From Deltaproteobacteria bacterium (lineage in GTDB: Bacteria > Desulfobacterota > Desulfarculia > Adiutricales > Adiutricaceae): 22,374 nucleotides of DNA. The notes beneath the pieces are model-generated. The model searched no databases, was not told the DNA's origin, and saw only the letters and a program-made list of their open reading frames with translations. How positions within the stretch are numbered: position 1 is the stretch's first letter; every line of letters begins with the position of its first letter. The stretch covers positions 1-22,374 of the forward strand of contig JAIRNQ010000146.1 of assembly GCA_031257955.1 (NCBI GenBank). The letters are read 5' to 3'. Made by a program: the position numbers and the translations under genes. Of the stretch, positions 15,073 to 22,374 are shown piece after piece.

Positions 15073-16011
15073 GTGGCAAAAATGCACTATCACCAAAAGA
15101 CGATAAAACAACAGATTCAGGTCAGTGGCAAAGGCCTTCATACCAATCGTCAGATTGACATGATCCTTAGCCCCCGGCCCATGGACACGGGCATTTGGTT
15201 TTTACGGACCGACGCCCCCGGAAACTCCCCGGTTAGAGCCCGCTCAGAGAACGTTAGCGACACGTCATTGGCCACCACCATCGGCCACGGCCCCGAGAGC
15301 GTCAGCACCATTGAGCACTTCATGGCCGCTTTGGGTGCCTTGGGCATAAGCAATCTCTTCGTGGAAATCAATGGGCCCGAGACCCCGGTGCTGGACGGCT
15401 CAAGCCTTCCCTGGATCAAACTGTTACGCAACGTCGGCCTCAGAACACTAAACGCCCCCAGGCCTTATCTGGCCGTCCGCCGTCCTTTCGAGCTTACCGA
15501 GGGCGACAAAATGATCTCCATGGCCCCGGACAAAGAACTGGCCATAGATTTTACCATCGACTTTCCCGGCTTCATACAGAACCAGGGCAAATCCTTCACG
15601 TTTTCCGAAAACGGTTTCGTCTCGGACATTTCGCCCGCCAGGACCTTTTGCCTCCTTTCCGAAGTGGAAAAGATGCAGCGGGCCGGCAAAGCCCTTGGCG
15701 GTGGTCTGAGCAACGCCGTGGTCGTCTCTGGAAATGGTATCGTATTAAACCAAGAGGGCCTAAGATTCCCGGATGAATGCGTTCGCCATAAAATATTAGA
15801 CTTTTATGGAGATATTACGCTGGCGGAAGCACCTATTATTGGACGCTTCACGGTCGTGAAATCCGGCCACTCTCTGAACCATAAATTCCTGACGACCATC
15901 TTAACGACGCCTGGCCTTTTGGAGTTGGTTACTCCGGTCAGGACCCCCGGCGAGAGATACGCGTCTCTGGTCGCGCCAGCCCCAACCCTAAGGCAGGCCT
16001 GGGCCAACTGA
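15073..16011 (+). CDS. lpxC: UDP-3-O-acyl-N-acetylglucosamine deacetylase
   Basis: LpxC is the zinc-dependent cytoplasmic enzyme that removes the N-acetyl group from UDP-3-O-acyl-GlcNAc, the committed step of lipid A synthesis. Zinc ligands are visible in STIEHFMAAL (His) and VRHKILDFYGD (His and Asp), with the catalytic His in SGHSLNHKF. GKGLHTNR near the start and the TPVLDGSS loop are also typical. At 312 residues the length is normal. The reading starts at GTG 15073, but AAGGA at 15065-15069 is only three bases away; the ATG at 15082 is 12 bases away and may be the real start. The gene is monocistronic, with a strong terminator downstream. Confidence 0.97.
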   Translation: MAKMHYHQKTIKQQIQVSGKGLHTNRQIDMILSPRPMDTGIWFLRTDAPGNSPVRARSENVSDTSLATTIGHGPESVSTIEHFMAALGALGISNLFVEINGPETPVLDGSSLPWIKLLRNVGLRTLNAPRPYLAVRRPFELTEGDKMISMAPDKELAIDFTIDFPGFIQNQGKSFTFSENGFVSDISPARTFCLLSEVEKMQRAGKALGGGLSNAVVVSGNGIVLNQEGLRFPDECVRHKILDFYGDITLAEAPIIGRFTVVKSGHSLNHKFLTTILTTPGLLELVTPVRTPGERYASLVAPAPTLRQAWAN

Positions 16012-16070
16012 TCCAGGCCAACTGGGATTATCGAACATAAGAGCCTCCCTATTTGAGGCTTATTCATTAA

Positions 16071-16101
16071 AACGCCATGCCCGTCCGCATGGCGTTTTTT
16101 T
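16071..16101 (+). terminator. lpxC intrinsic terminator
   Basis: AACGCCATGC pairs perfectly with GCATGGCGTT around CCGTCC and runs into T. A second hairpin (AGCCTC/GAGGCT) lies at about 16042-16060. Confidence 0.9.
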
Positions 16102-16288
16102 GTTATGGAACGTAGCTTAACTTTAACTAAAATATCAAATATTTTCGTTTATGCGTGATAGAAAGCCTTACTTTTTTAATTTTTGGATCTTTTGGTGCCG
16201 AAGGGTTGCGACCCCGGGAGGGGCGGCCCGACTGGCTAGCCTCTCATGGACTTAAGACGATTCGGTTGACAATAGAATAAGTAACGGA

Positions 16289-16316
16289 TTGACAAATGCT
16301 TTTAACAAGCTATACT
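16289..16316 (+). promoter_or_regulatory. Promoter of the EamA permease leader
   Basis: TTGACA (16289-16294), a 16-base spacer and TATACT (16311-16316) in AT-rich DNA. Transcription would start near 16323, giving a leader of about 320 bases before the permease. A TATAAT also lies at 16322-16327 but without a good -35. Confidence 0.55.
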
Positions 16317-16468
16317 ATACCTATAATCACCTATTAAACGCTTAAAAACCGCATAAATTTTGACTTTTAAAATGACCCTAAAATGTCATTTTTAAAACAT
16401 TTTCCAATAAAACGGTTGAGTTAAGTCAGTTTCCGGGTTTTCCGCCTGTGGATCTTTGTTTGACGGCC

Positions 16469-16564
16469 TCGCGGAAACCCCTTTCGAGTTCGCCGATGGC
16501 CTCGTCAGACACCAATTATCAAAGGGTTCTCTACCCTCAGAACTACAATGTGGGGTTTCCGCGA
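16469..16564 (+). ncRNA. Candidate structured leader RNA (three-way junction)
   Basis: TCGCGGAAACCCC (16469-16481) and GGGGTTTCCGCGA (16552-16564) are perfect 13-base complements and enclose 70 bases. Inside are two hairpins: CGAG...GCC/GGC...CTCG at about 16484-16504, and AGGGT/ACCCT around TCTCT at about 16522-16537. Together they form a closed three-way junction within a transcribed leader upstream of a transporter gene, as riboswitches often do. No known riboswitch class was recognised. Downstream, a 12-base palindrome GTCGGCGCCGAC (16583-16594) lies before the gene. Confidence 0.4.
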
Positions 16565-16644
16565 ACGCTTCTTGTTTATATTGTCGGCGCCGACGTAAGA
16601 TTATGGCTGTCTTAGGGCGCTAAAGGGATTTAAAGGGTTCTGGG

Positions 16645-17568
16645 ATGAAAAATTGGCAAGCCGACCTCATGATCATGCTGGCCGCGAGCATTTGGGGTTT
16701 TTCGTACATTTCTTCTCGCTGGGGATTAAGCTCTTGCTCGCCGGCCCTTTTTTTGGTCTTGAGGTTCGGGGTGGCGGCCGTCGCCGTTTATCCCCTTCTG
16801 CGAAAGAGCTTGGCCAAGGCCGATAACAAGCTTCGTCTTGAAGGCTTTATTTTGGGCCTGTTAATGGGCGGAGGCTACATACTTCAGACCTACAGTATCA
16901 ACTTTACCACGGTGGGGCGGGCCTCGTTTTTGACGGGGATGTGCCTTTTGGGGATCCCTATCCTGGGCTACGTATTGTTTAGGCAGATCGTCAAAACGCA
17001 CAGCCTAATCGCCGTGGTCATCGCCATCATCGGGCTTTATATTTTTTTGAATCCCAGTTTTTCTGGCATAAACGTGGGAGACGTCGTCGGGCTCATATCC
17101 ATCCCCGTCTGGGCCCTGTACATGATCTACATGAGCGTTTTTACGGAAGGGAAAACCGACCCAAAGGTAACCTACGTCTATCTTTTCTGGCAACTGGTCG
17201 GGGTCGTGCCCTTGGCCTTGGTAACTTATATCGTCTTCGAAAGCGGTTTGGTCCTCCCGGCCCTGAGCCCGGATTTGGGAAAGGGCCTGACCGTCACGCC
17301 GCTATTTCTGGCCGGGCTACTTTTAAATAGCTTACTGGCTTCCCTTCTGACCGTCTTTCTCCAAACCGTGGCCCAGAGGTTCACCACGGCCGTCCAGGCC
17401 ATGCTTTGCTTCCAAATGGAGCCGCTGGTGGCCATAGTGGCCGGCTGGCTGGTCCTTGGCGAACCGATAGACAGCCATACTTTGGTTGGCGGGATAATCA
17501 TCCTCTTTGCCGTCATTTTTTCGGAACTGGGCGGCCTTTGGATCGGGCCCCGAAAAACGGAGGCCTAA
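16645..17568 (+). CDS. EamA-family (DMT superfamily) permease
   Basis: The 307-residue inner-membrane protein has about ten hydrophobic helices arranged as two EamA repeats. The first repeat starts MLAASIWGFSYISSRWG, with the conserved region TVGRASFLTG. The second ends AMLCFQMEPLVAIVAGWLVLGE, the usual EamA signature. Members export or import small metabolites such as amino acids, and the substrate is not readable from sequence. The ATG has AAAGGG about seven bases upstream. The long leader with a structured segment suggests RNA-level control. No clear T-tailed terminator follows, only a GGCCCC/GGGGCC hairpin at 17684-17701. Confidence 0.9.
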   Translation: MKNWQADLMIMLAASIWGFSYISSRWGLSSCSPALFLVLRFGVAAVAVYPLLRKSLAKADNKLRLEGFILGLLMGGGYILQTYSINFTTVGRASFLTGMCLLGIPILGYVLFRQIVKTHSLIAVVIAIIGLYIFLNPSFSGINVGDVVGLISIPVWALYMIYMSVFTEGKTDPKVTYVYLFWQLVGVVPLALVTYIVFESGLVLPALSPDLGKGLTVTPLFLAGLLLNSLLASLLTVFLQTVAQRFTTAVQAMLCFQMEPLVAIVAGWLVLGEPIDSHTLVGGIIILFAVIFSELGGLWIGPRKTEA

Positions 17569-17766
17569 ACCGGGCCCCTTCGTTACGGCCCTTTAACCAT
17601 GCGCTTAACGGCGCCGGATTTGGTGAACCGGCCTTGCGGGGACCGGCTTTCTGGGGGCGGACCTTGCGGGGACCGGCCTCGCTGGCCCCGTTTAAGGGGC
17701 CGGGAGGTTGGAGCTGGGGACCAGAAGTGGCGTATAAGTGGGTGAATACACGGGGTTTTTTAGCTC

Positions 17767-17795
17767 TTGACAAAAACATAATAAATGACCATAAT
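17767..17795 (+). promoter_or_regulatory. Promoter of the EF-G2 gene
   Basis: TTGACA (17767-17772), a 17-base spacer and CATAAT (17790-17795) in an AT-rich patch. The start site would be near 17802, about 305 bases before the EF-G2 ATG. Upstream, 17620-17680 holds two copies of CCTTGCGGGGACCGGC. Confidence 0.65.
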
Positions 17796-17810
17796 CTAAA
17801 GGTTAAGAAC

Positions 17811-17855
17811 ATGCCCATGCGGCCAAGATGGCCGCCCCAAAGACGCGAAAGGTAA
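17811..17855 (+). CDS. Possible 14-residue Pro/Arg-rich leader peptide
   Basis: ATG at 17811, just after the predicted transcription start, opens MPMRPRWPPQRRER-stop. AAAGG lies 8-9 bases before it, at the edge of the predicted transcript. A hairpin (CCTGGCC/GGCCAGG, 17940-17964) and a terminator follow before the EF-G2 gene. The layout resembles translation-coupled attenuation, but such a short frame could be chance. Confidence 0.25.
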   Translation: MPMRPRWPPQRRER

Positions 17856-18020
17856 AATACCGGAAGGCCGTGAAGCGAGCCGATAGCCGCGAAACATGGC
17901 CCAAGGCCGCGAACCTAGGCGATAACCGCTAACGGGGCCCCTGGCCGGGTTTTCGTTGGCCAGGATACTGTCCCAGCTTCGCCGTCGCGGCTTAAACGAT
18001 TCTTTCGGAAGATCGCCAAT

Positions 18021-18047
18021 ACCCGGAGCCCGGTTCCGGGTTTTTTT
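18021..18047 (+). terminator. Terminator-like hairpin in EF-G2 leader
   Basis: ACCCGG (18021-18026) pairs with CCGGGT (18036-18041) and is followed by a run of T. The stem can also form as CCCGG/CCGGG within the loop. It sits about 60 bases before the gene and downstream of its promoter, so it would act as an attenuator unless disrupted. Confidence 0.55.
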
Positions 18048-18107
18048 CGCGACTTCCTGACCAACCGCCCTAAAAACGGCGGCCGTCGGCCGCTTTTGGA
18101 AGTGACC

Positions 18108-20189
18108 ATGAAAGACGTCTCCAAGCAGAGAACCATAGCCCTTATATCTCACGGCGGGGCCGGCAAAACTTCGCTGGCCGAGGCCTTTTTGTTTCTAACC
18201 AAAGTTACCTCGCGATTGGGATCCGTCACCGACAATACCAGCGTGCTGGACTTCGAGCCCGAGGAGACCAAACGCAAAAATAGCCTAAGCTCGTCCTTCC
18301 ATTACTTTCCCTGGAAAAAGCACCAAATCACTTTCGTCGATACCCCGGGTGGCGAGAACTTTTTAAACGATACCAGAACGGTCCTTTATGGGGTTGACTC
18401 GGCCTTGGTGCTGGTCGACGCCGTGGACATGGTTAAGGTCTCCACCGAAAAGGCTTGGGCTTACGCCGACGAGCTTAAGCTGCCCAGGCTGGTAATCATA
18501 AACAAAATGGATCGGGAACGGGCCGACTTCTACAAGGCCCTGGAGAGCGTCAACGAATCATTTTCCAGCCCCAAGGCGGTCCCGGTGGCTCTTCCCATAG
18601 GGGCCGAGGACGGCTTTAAGGGCCTGGTCGATCTGTTAAGCAAGAAAGCCTACCTTTACGACGCCTCGGGAAAGGCCACCGAAGGCCCGATACCGGCCGA
18701 TATGGCCGAGATCGTGGAAACGTATAGGGAGAAATTGATCGAGGGCATTAGCGAGTCGGACGACGCCCTTTTGGAGAAATTTCTCGACGGCGAAGAAATA
18801 CCCCAGGATCAGCTGGAAACGACCCTGAAGAAGGCCATATTCGACGGCCAGCTGGCCCCGGTCACCCCGGCCTCGGGTATCAAACTCATTGGCCTCTCCA
18901 ATCTGTTGGATCAGATCGTTAATTATCTGCCCTCTCCGGCCGAGCGCGGGGCGGTCACCGGACATCCCACCGACGACGAGACCAAGGAGCTTACCCGGGA
19001 ACCGGATCCCGAGGCCCCCTTCGGCGCCCTAGTCATTAAAACCATCGTCGATCCCTTCGCCGGCCAGCTGACCATATTCAGGATAAACTCGGGCACGCTC
19101 CGCCCGGATAGCGGGTTTTTAAACGTCAATAGGGGCCAGAAAGAACGCTTCGGCCAACTCTTCGCCTTGGAAGGCAAAGCCCAGAAAGCCATAGACGAAG
19201 CCGGTCCCGGCGATATAGTGGCCGTCTCCAAACTCAAAAATACCTTCACCGGCGACAGCGTGGCCGACGAAACCGCCCCCATCGTCTTTTGGGCCAGCCA
19301 GCCCATGGAACCGGTGGTCTCTTTTGCCGTTGAGGCCAAGGCCAAAGGCGACGAGGAAAAGGTCTTCGCCGCCATCAACAAAATGACCGTGGAAGACGTG
19401 ACCCTTAAGCTTACCCGCAACGCCCAGACCAAGGAAATGATTATCTCGGGCATGGGCCAAATCCACCTGGACGCGACCCTGGAAAAGATCAAGCGCAAGT
19501 ATAACGTTGAGGTAATACTTAAATCACCCAAGGTGGCCTTCAAGGAGACCATAAAGGGTAAAGCCAAGGTCCAGGGCAAGTACAAGAAACAGACCGGCGG
19601 TAAGGGCCAATACGGCGACGCGGTCATCGAACTTGAACCGCTGCCTAGGGGCGAAGGCTTCATCTTCGAGGATAAGATCGTCGGCGGGGTCATTCCCAGG
19701 CAATACATACCGGCGGTGGAAAAAGGTATCGTGGAAGCCATGGCCGGCGGGGTGGTCAGCGGCAATCCGGTGGTGGACTGCAAGGTGGCCCTGGTCTTCG
19801 GTTCCTATCACGACGTGGACTCCTCGGAAATGGCTTTCAAGATCGCCGGCTCCATGGCCTTCAAAAAGGCTTTCATGGAATGCCAACCCACCATTCTGGA
19901 ACCGATTATGCTTCTGACCGTGGAGACGCCGGAAGACTGCATGGGCGACATCATGGGCGACATCTCCAGCCGGCGCGGAAAGCTTTTGGGCACCGAAAGC
20001 CATGGCCGCAAACAGATCATCAGCGCCCACGTCCCCCAGATGGAACTCCTTAGCTACTCGCCCTCGCTCACTTCCATGACCGGCGGCCGCGGATCCTTTA
20101 CCATGGAGTTCGCCCGCTATGACGAGGCCCCAGGCCAAGTTAAGGAAAAGGTAATCTCCGACTACAAGCCGCAGGAGGAGAAGGAATAA
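18108..20189 (+). CDS. Elongation factor G-like GTPase (EF-G2 type)
   Basis: A translational GTPase of 693 residues with the five-domain EF-G layout. The G motifs are SHGGAGKTSLAEA (P-loop), DTPGGENF and NKMD. The P-loop (HGGAGK) and the switch region (NTSVLDFEPEETKRKNSLSSS) differ from standard EF-G (AHIDAGKTT and RGITI) and resemble the EF-G-like paralogues. The C-terminal domains IV-V are well conserved (GGKGQYGDAVIELEPL, PVVDCKV, DIMGDISSRRGKLLG). Paralogues can lack either translocation or recycling activity, and the role here is unknown. I chose ATG 18108, with GGAAG five bases upstream, over TTG 18096. A promoter, possible leader peptide and hairpin precede it. Confidence 0.9.
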   Translation: MKDVSKQRTIALISHGGAGKTSLAEAFLFLTKVTSRLGSVTDNTSVLDFEPEETKRKNSLSSSFHYFPWKKHQITFVDTPGGENFLNDTRTVLYGVDSALVLVDAVDMVKVSTEKAWAYADELKLPRLVIINKMDRERADFYKALESVNESFSSPKAVPVALPIGAEDGFKGLVDLLSKKAYLYDASGKATEGPIPADMAEIVETYREKLIEGISESDDALLEKFLDGEEIPQDQLETTLKKAIFDGQLAPVTPASGIKLIGLSNLLDQIVNYLPSPAERGAVTGHPTDDETKELTREPDPEAPFGALVIKTIVDPFAGQLTIFRINSGTLRPDSGFLNVNRGQKERFGQLFALEGKAQKAIDEAGPGDIVAVSKLKNTFTGDSVADETAPIVFWASQPMEPVVSFAVEAKAKGDEEKVFAAINKMTVEDVTLKLTRNAQTKEMIISGMGQIHLDATLEKIKRKYNVEVILKSPKVAFKETIKGKAKVQGKYKKQTGGKGQYGDAVIELEPLPRGEGFIFEDKIVGGVIPRQYIPAVEKGIVEAMAGGVVSGNPVVDCKVALVFGSYHDVDSSEMAFKIAGSMAFKKAFMECQPTILEPIMLLTVETPEDCMGDIMGDISSRRGKLLGTESHGRKQIISAHVPQMELLSYSPSLTSMTGGRGSFTMEFARYDEAPGQVKEKVISDYKPQEEKE

Positions 20190-20217
20190 CCTTCCCCCCT
20201 CGCGGCCCATGGCCCAT

Positions 20218-20250
20218 AAAAAACCCTCCGTGTTTAGCGGAGGGTTTTTT
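20218..20250. terminator. Bidirectional terminator
   Basis: AAAAAACCCTCCG pairs with CGGAGGGTTTTTT around TGTTTAG. The A run on one side and the T run on the other let it stop EF-G2 transcripts on the plus strand and the converging transporter operon on the minus strand. Confidence 0.92.
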
Positions 20251-20297
20251 TATGCTTGAGTTCTTTGGGAGGAAATGAGGTTTTCATTTATTGTGTT

Positions 20298-20380
20298 GAA
20301 CTCAGCATAACGCTTGATGCCCCTTGTGGGCCGGACCGGGAACCGGTATGGCCGAAAGGGGCGATTGGGCCTAGGGGTGG
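20298..20380 (-). repeat. Duplicated fragment of the OppF gene 3' end
   Basis: GAACTCAGCATAA plus CTTGATGCCCC repeats the gene's last codons (20388-20413). The next part, ACCGGTATGGCCGAAAG through TAGGGGTGGA, repeats an internal segment at 20490-20545. The roughly 75 bases between them in the gene are absent from the copy. It is non-coding debris from a duplication with an internal deletion. Confidence 0.85.
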
Positions 20381-20391
20381 AGCGGTAGAAC

Positions 20392-21279
20392 TCAGCATAA
20401 CACTTGATGCCCCTCGGCCACAGTTTTGAGGATCCCGTTGGGGTTAAACTCCCTTTTGTCGAAGGCCAGCAAGGGCTTTTGTCTTTCGTAGGCCGGGTCG
20501 GGCACCGGTATGGCCGAAAGAAGCGATTGGGTGTAGGGGTGGATTGGGCGGGCGAAGAGCTCTTCGGCCGTGGCCACTTCAACAATCTTTCCGGCGTACA
20601 TGACCCCTACCCTGTCGCTGATATATCTGACTAAAGATAGATCGTGGGCTATAAAAAAGAATGTAAAAGCCTTCTCTCGCCTTAAGAATTGAAACAAGTT
20701 TATGATCTGGGCTTGGATGGACACGTCCAATGAAGCCACCGGCTCGTCGGCCACTATGAGATCCGGGTTTATGCCTATGGCCCTGGCTATGGCCACCCGT
20801 TGGCGCTGGCCGCCGGAGATTTCGTTGGGAAATTTGTTGGCGAACAAGGGGTCCAGCCCCACCTGGCCCATAAGCTCGATAACCCTTTCCATTAAAGCGT
20901 CTTTTGTGGGGAATAATTTATTAATCTTCAGGGGCTCGGCTATTATCTCCCTTACCCGCATCCTGGGGTTTAAGGCGGCGGCCGAGTCTTGGAAAACGAT
21001 CTGGATCCCTTTCTGGAGAACTTTTTTGGCCTTGGCGTAAGCCCGTTTTTCGGAGATTAATCGGTCTTTGAAATATATCGACCCCTTGTTGGCCGGATAA
21101 ATGCCCATGACCGCCTTGGCCACCGTGGACTTTCCCGAGCCGGACTCGCCGACCAAACTAAAGACCTCGCCCCGGCGCACCTCGAAGGTTATTCCGTCCA
21201 CGGCTTTGATGTAAAGGTTTTTGTTGACGTGGAAGTGCTTGTGGTAATCGACCACCCGAAGCAAATCGTTCTCGCTCAA
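20392..21279 (-). CDS. Oligopeptide/dipeptide ABC transporter ATP-binding protein (OppF/DppF type)
   Basis: This cytoplasmic ATPase pairs with the OppD-like protein encoded upstream to drive peptide or similar solute import. Motifs in order: GESGSGKST (Walker A), QIVFQDSAAALNPR (Q-loop), ISGGQRQRVAIARAI (signature), LIVADEPVASLD (Walker B with D-loop) and FIAHDLS (switch His). The oligopeptide-transporter C-terminal extension reads HPYTQSLLSAIPVPDP. I prefer the TTG at 21279, giving (M)SENDLLRVV, because GGAAAGGAG lies eight bases upstream; the in-frame ATG at 21306 has no ribosome site. The 21280-21470 gap before it contains repeated CATGGGCCCCAA words and no gene. Membrane and binding-protein genes would lie outside the window. 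Confidence 0.93.
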   Translation of the reverse strand: MSENDLLRVVDYHKHFHVNKNLYIKAVDGITFEVRRGEVFSLVGESGSGKSTVAKAVMGIYPANKGSIYFKDRLISEKRAYAKAKKVLQKGIQIVFQDSAAALNPRMRVREIIAEPLKINKLFPTKDALMERVIELMGQVGLDPLFANKFPNEISGGQRQRVAIARAIGINPDLIVADEPVASLDVSIQAQIINLFQFLRREKAFTFFFIAHDLSLVRYISDRVGVMYAGKIVEVATAEELFARPIHPYTQSLLSAIPVPDPAYERQKPLLAFDKREFNPNGILKTVAEGHQVLC

Positions 21280-21470
21280 CTGACGGTTCTCCTTTCCCGG
21301 TGCCATGGGCCCCAAGCATTGTGACCAAACCATGGGCCCCAAATCATGGGACACATGGCGCAATCGGCCACTCGGCCGATCTCGCCATGGAACCCAAGTC
21401 ACAATCGGCTACCAGACGCCACCGTCGGCTGAGGCGGCGGAGGCGTTAAGCGCCATGTGGCCCGGCTGGC

Positions 21471-22374
21471 TCAGCCGCTGGGCTTCCGACGCTTTAGCTT
21501 AACCGGTGGCTCAACCCGGGGGGCCTTGGGATCGAGAAGCCAGGTGGCGGCAAAATGGGTTTTGGTCACCGGAAACATGGGCGGCATTTCCTCGTAGTCA
21601 ATCCGTAAGGCGTACTTGTTTCTGATGGCGAAGGCGTCACCGGGCGGGGGGTTTAGGAGCGTGGGCGGAAGCCCGGGAATCCCGCCGTAAAAGCCGGTTT
21701 CAATGGCCACCGATGGCATTGAGCCCAAAAGTCCCCAGGTATAAGGATGGCGCGGGTCGTGAAATATTTCCTCGGCTAGGCCTATCTCGACGATCTTGCC
21801 GGCGTACATGACCGCCACCCGATCGGCCACCCTGGCCACCACTCCCAAGTCGTGGGATATGAATATTATCGAAAGCCCTTTTTTGTCCTTGACCTCTTTT
21901 AACATGTCCAGCATGCGGGCCTGAACGGTAACGTCCAGAGCGGTCGTGGGCTCGTCGGCCAATAGTACCTTGGGTTCCAGGGCCATGGCGATGGCCAAAA
22001 CGCAGCGTTGTCTCATGCCCCCGGAAAAAAAGTGGGGCTGAAGGGAGAAGCGGTGGACGGGATCGTCTATGCCAACCAAATCCAGGCTCTCCACGGCCCT
22101 TCTCTTGGCCTCCTCCCAGCCAACCTTATGGTGTTTTAAGATGGCCTCGGTAATCTGCTTGCCTATGGGAATGGTCGGGTTTAGGGTGGTCATGGGATCT
22201 TGGAAAAGCATGGCGAAATAAGGGCCGCGAAGCTTACGCATCCTGTTTTCCGAGTACCCGGAAATATCCTCCCCGGCGGCGAAAAGACCGCCGGAGGTTT
22301 TGGCCGTCCTGGGCAAGATCTTCATTATCGACTGGCAGAGTACCGATTTGCCGCAGCCCGATTCGCCGACTATG
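21471..22374 (-). CDS. Oligopeptide/dipeptide ABC transporter ATP-binding protein (OppD/DppD type), 5'-partial
   Basis: The frame runs off the right edge, where Walker A GESGCGKS is visible at about 22366-22340. Further motifs are AMLFQDPMTTLNP (Q-loop), FFSGGMRQRCVLAIAMA (signature), LLADEPTTALDVT (Walker B) and IFISHDLG. The C-terminal extension HPYTWGLLGSMP...GIPGLPP marks the OppD/DppD group. In many relatives this tail has four Cys (GCxFxxRC...C...C) that hold an iron-sulfur cluster. Here they are replaced (GDAFAIRNKYALRID...HFAATWL), a Cys-free variant I recall mainly from Firmicutes OppD. It would heterodimerise with the OppF-like subunit encoded downstream. Confidence 0.94.
   Translation of the reverse strand, partial: IVGESGCGKSVLCQSIMKILPRTAKTSGGLFAAGEDISGYSENRMRKLRGPYFAMLFQDPMTTLNPTIPIGKQITEAILKHHKVGWEEAKRRAVESLDLVGIDDPVHRFSLQPHFFSGGMRQRCVLAIAMALEPKVLLADEPTTALDVTVQARMLDMLKEVKDKKGLSIIFISHDLGVVARVADRVAVMYAGKIVEIGLAEEIFHDPRHPYTWGLLGSMPSVAIETGFYGGIPGLPPTLLNPPPGDAFAIRNKYALRIDYEEMPPMFPVTKTHFAATWLLDPKAPRVEPPVKLKRRKPSG

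Noticed and set aside
18923..19783. Minus-strand reading of 286 codons inside EF-G2
   Set aside because: It is the antisense shadow of a well-conserved GTPase gene with clear motifs.

Overview
The window is from a GC-rich Gram-negative bacterium. lpxC shows that it makes lipid A. The housekeeping genes look proteobacterial or Desulfobacterota-like, but that placement is inferred from gene style only. The tetramer GGCC is extremely frequent in the native genes. Several conserved enzymes carry Pro/Ala/Gly/Asp-rich low-complexity extensions or insertions.

Left flank (1-7366). A partial unknown gene converges on a membrane-anchored metallophosphoesterase. Next is a promoter with a structured leader, then a tight pabA-pabB-pabC operon that turns chorismate into p-aminobenzoate for folate. 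A divergent XdhC-like gene and prfB follow on the minus strand. prfB has the classic autoregulatory +1 frameshift site.

Accessory island (about 7,400-14,400), between prfB and the lpxC region. It contains a 40-bp tandem repeat, an intact DUF5131 (phage Gp37/Gp68-type) gene, and a decayed DUF6883 toxin domain followed by a DUF4926 gene that may be its immunity partner. It also has a 2.6-kb AT-rich IS4-superfamily insertion sequence with 35-bp perfect terminal inverted repeats and an AT-hook tail, and a DUF4417 gene. The DUF5131 gene and its upstream 83-85-bp repeat array occur twice. The second copy is frameshifted, has lost a motif cysteine, and has its 3' half replaced by DUF4417. This duplicated repeat/DUF5131 module with variable cargo is the best candidate for something undescribed.

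Right flank (about 15,000-22,374). lpxC with a strong terminator is followed by an EamA-type permease. That permease sits behind a long leader containing a possible three-way-junction RNA. Next comes an EF-G2-like translational GTPase whose leader has a promoter, a possible Pro/Arg-rich leader peptide and a terminator hairpin. A bidirectional terminator separates it from two minus-strand oligopeptide ABC transporter ATPase genes (OppF-like and partial OppD-like).

All function calls come from reading motifs in the sequence. No database search was run.
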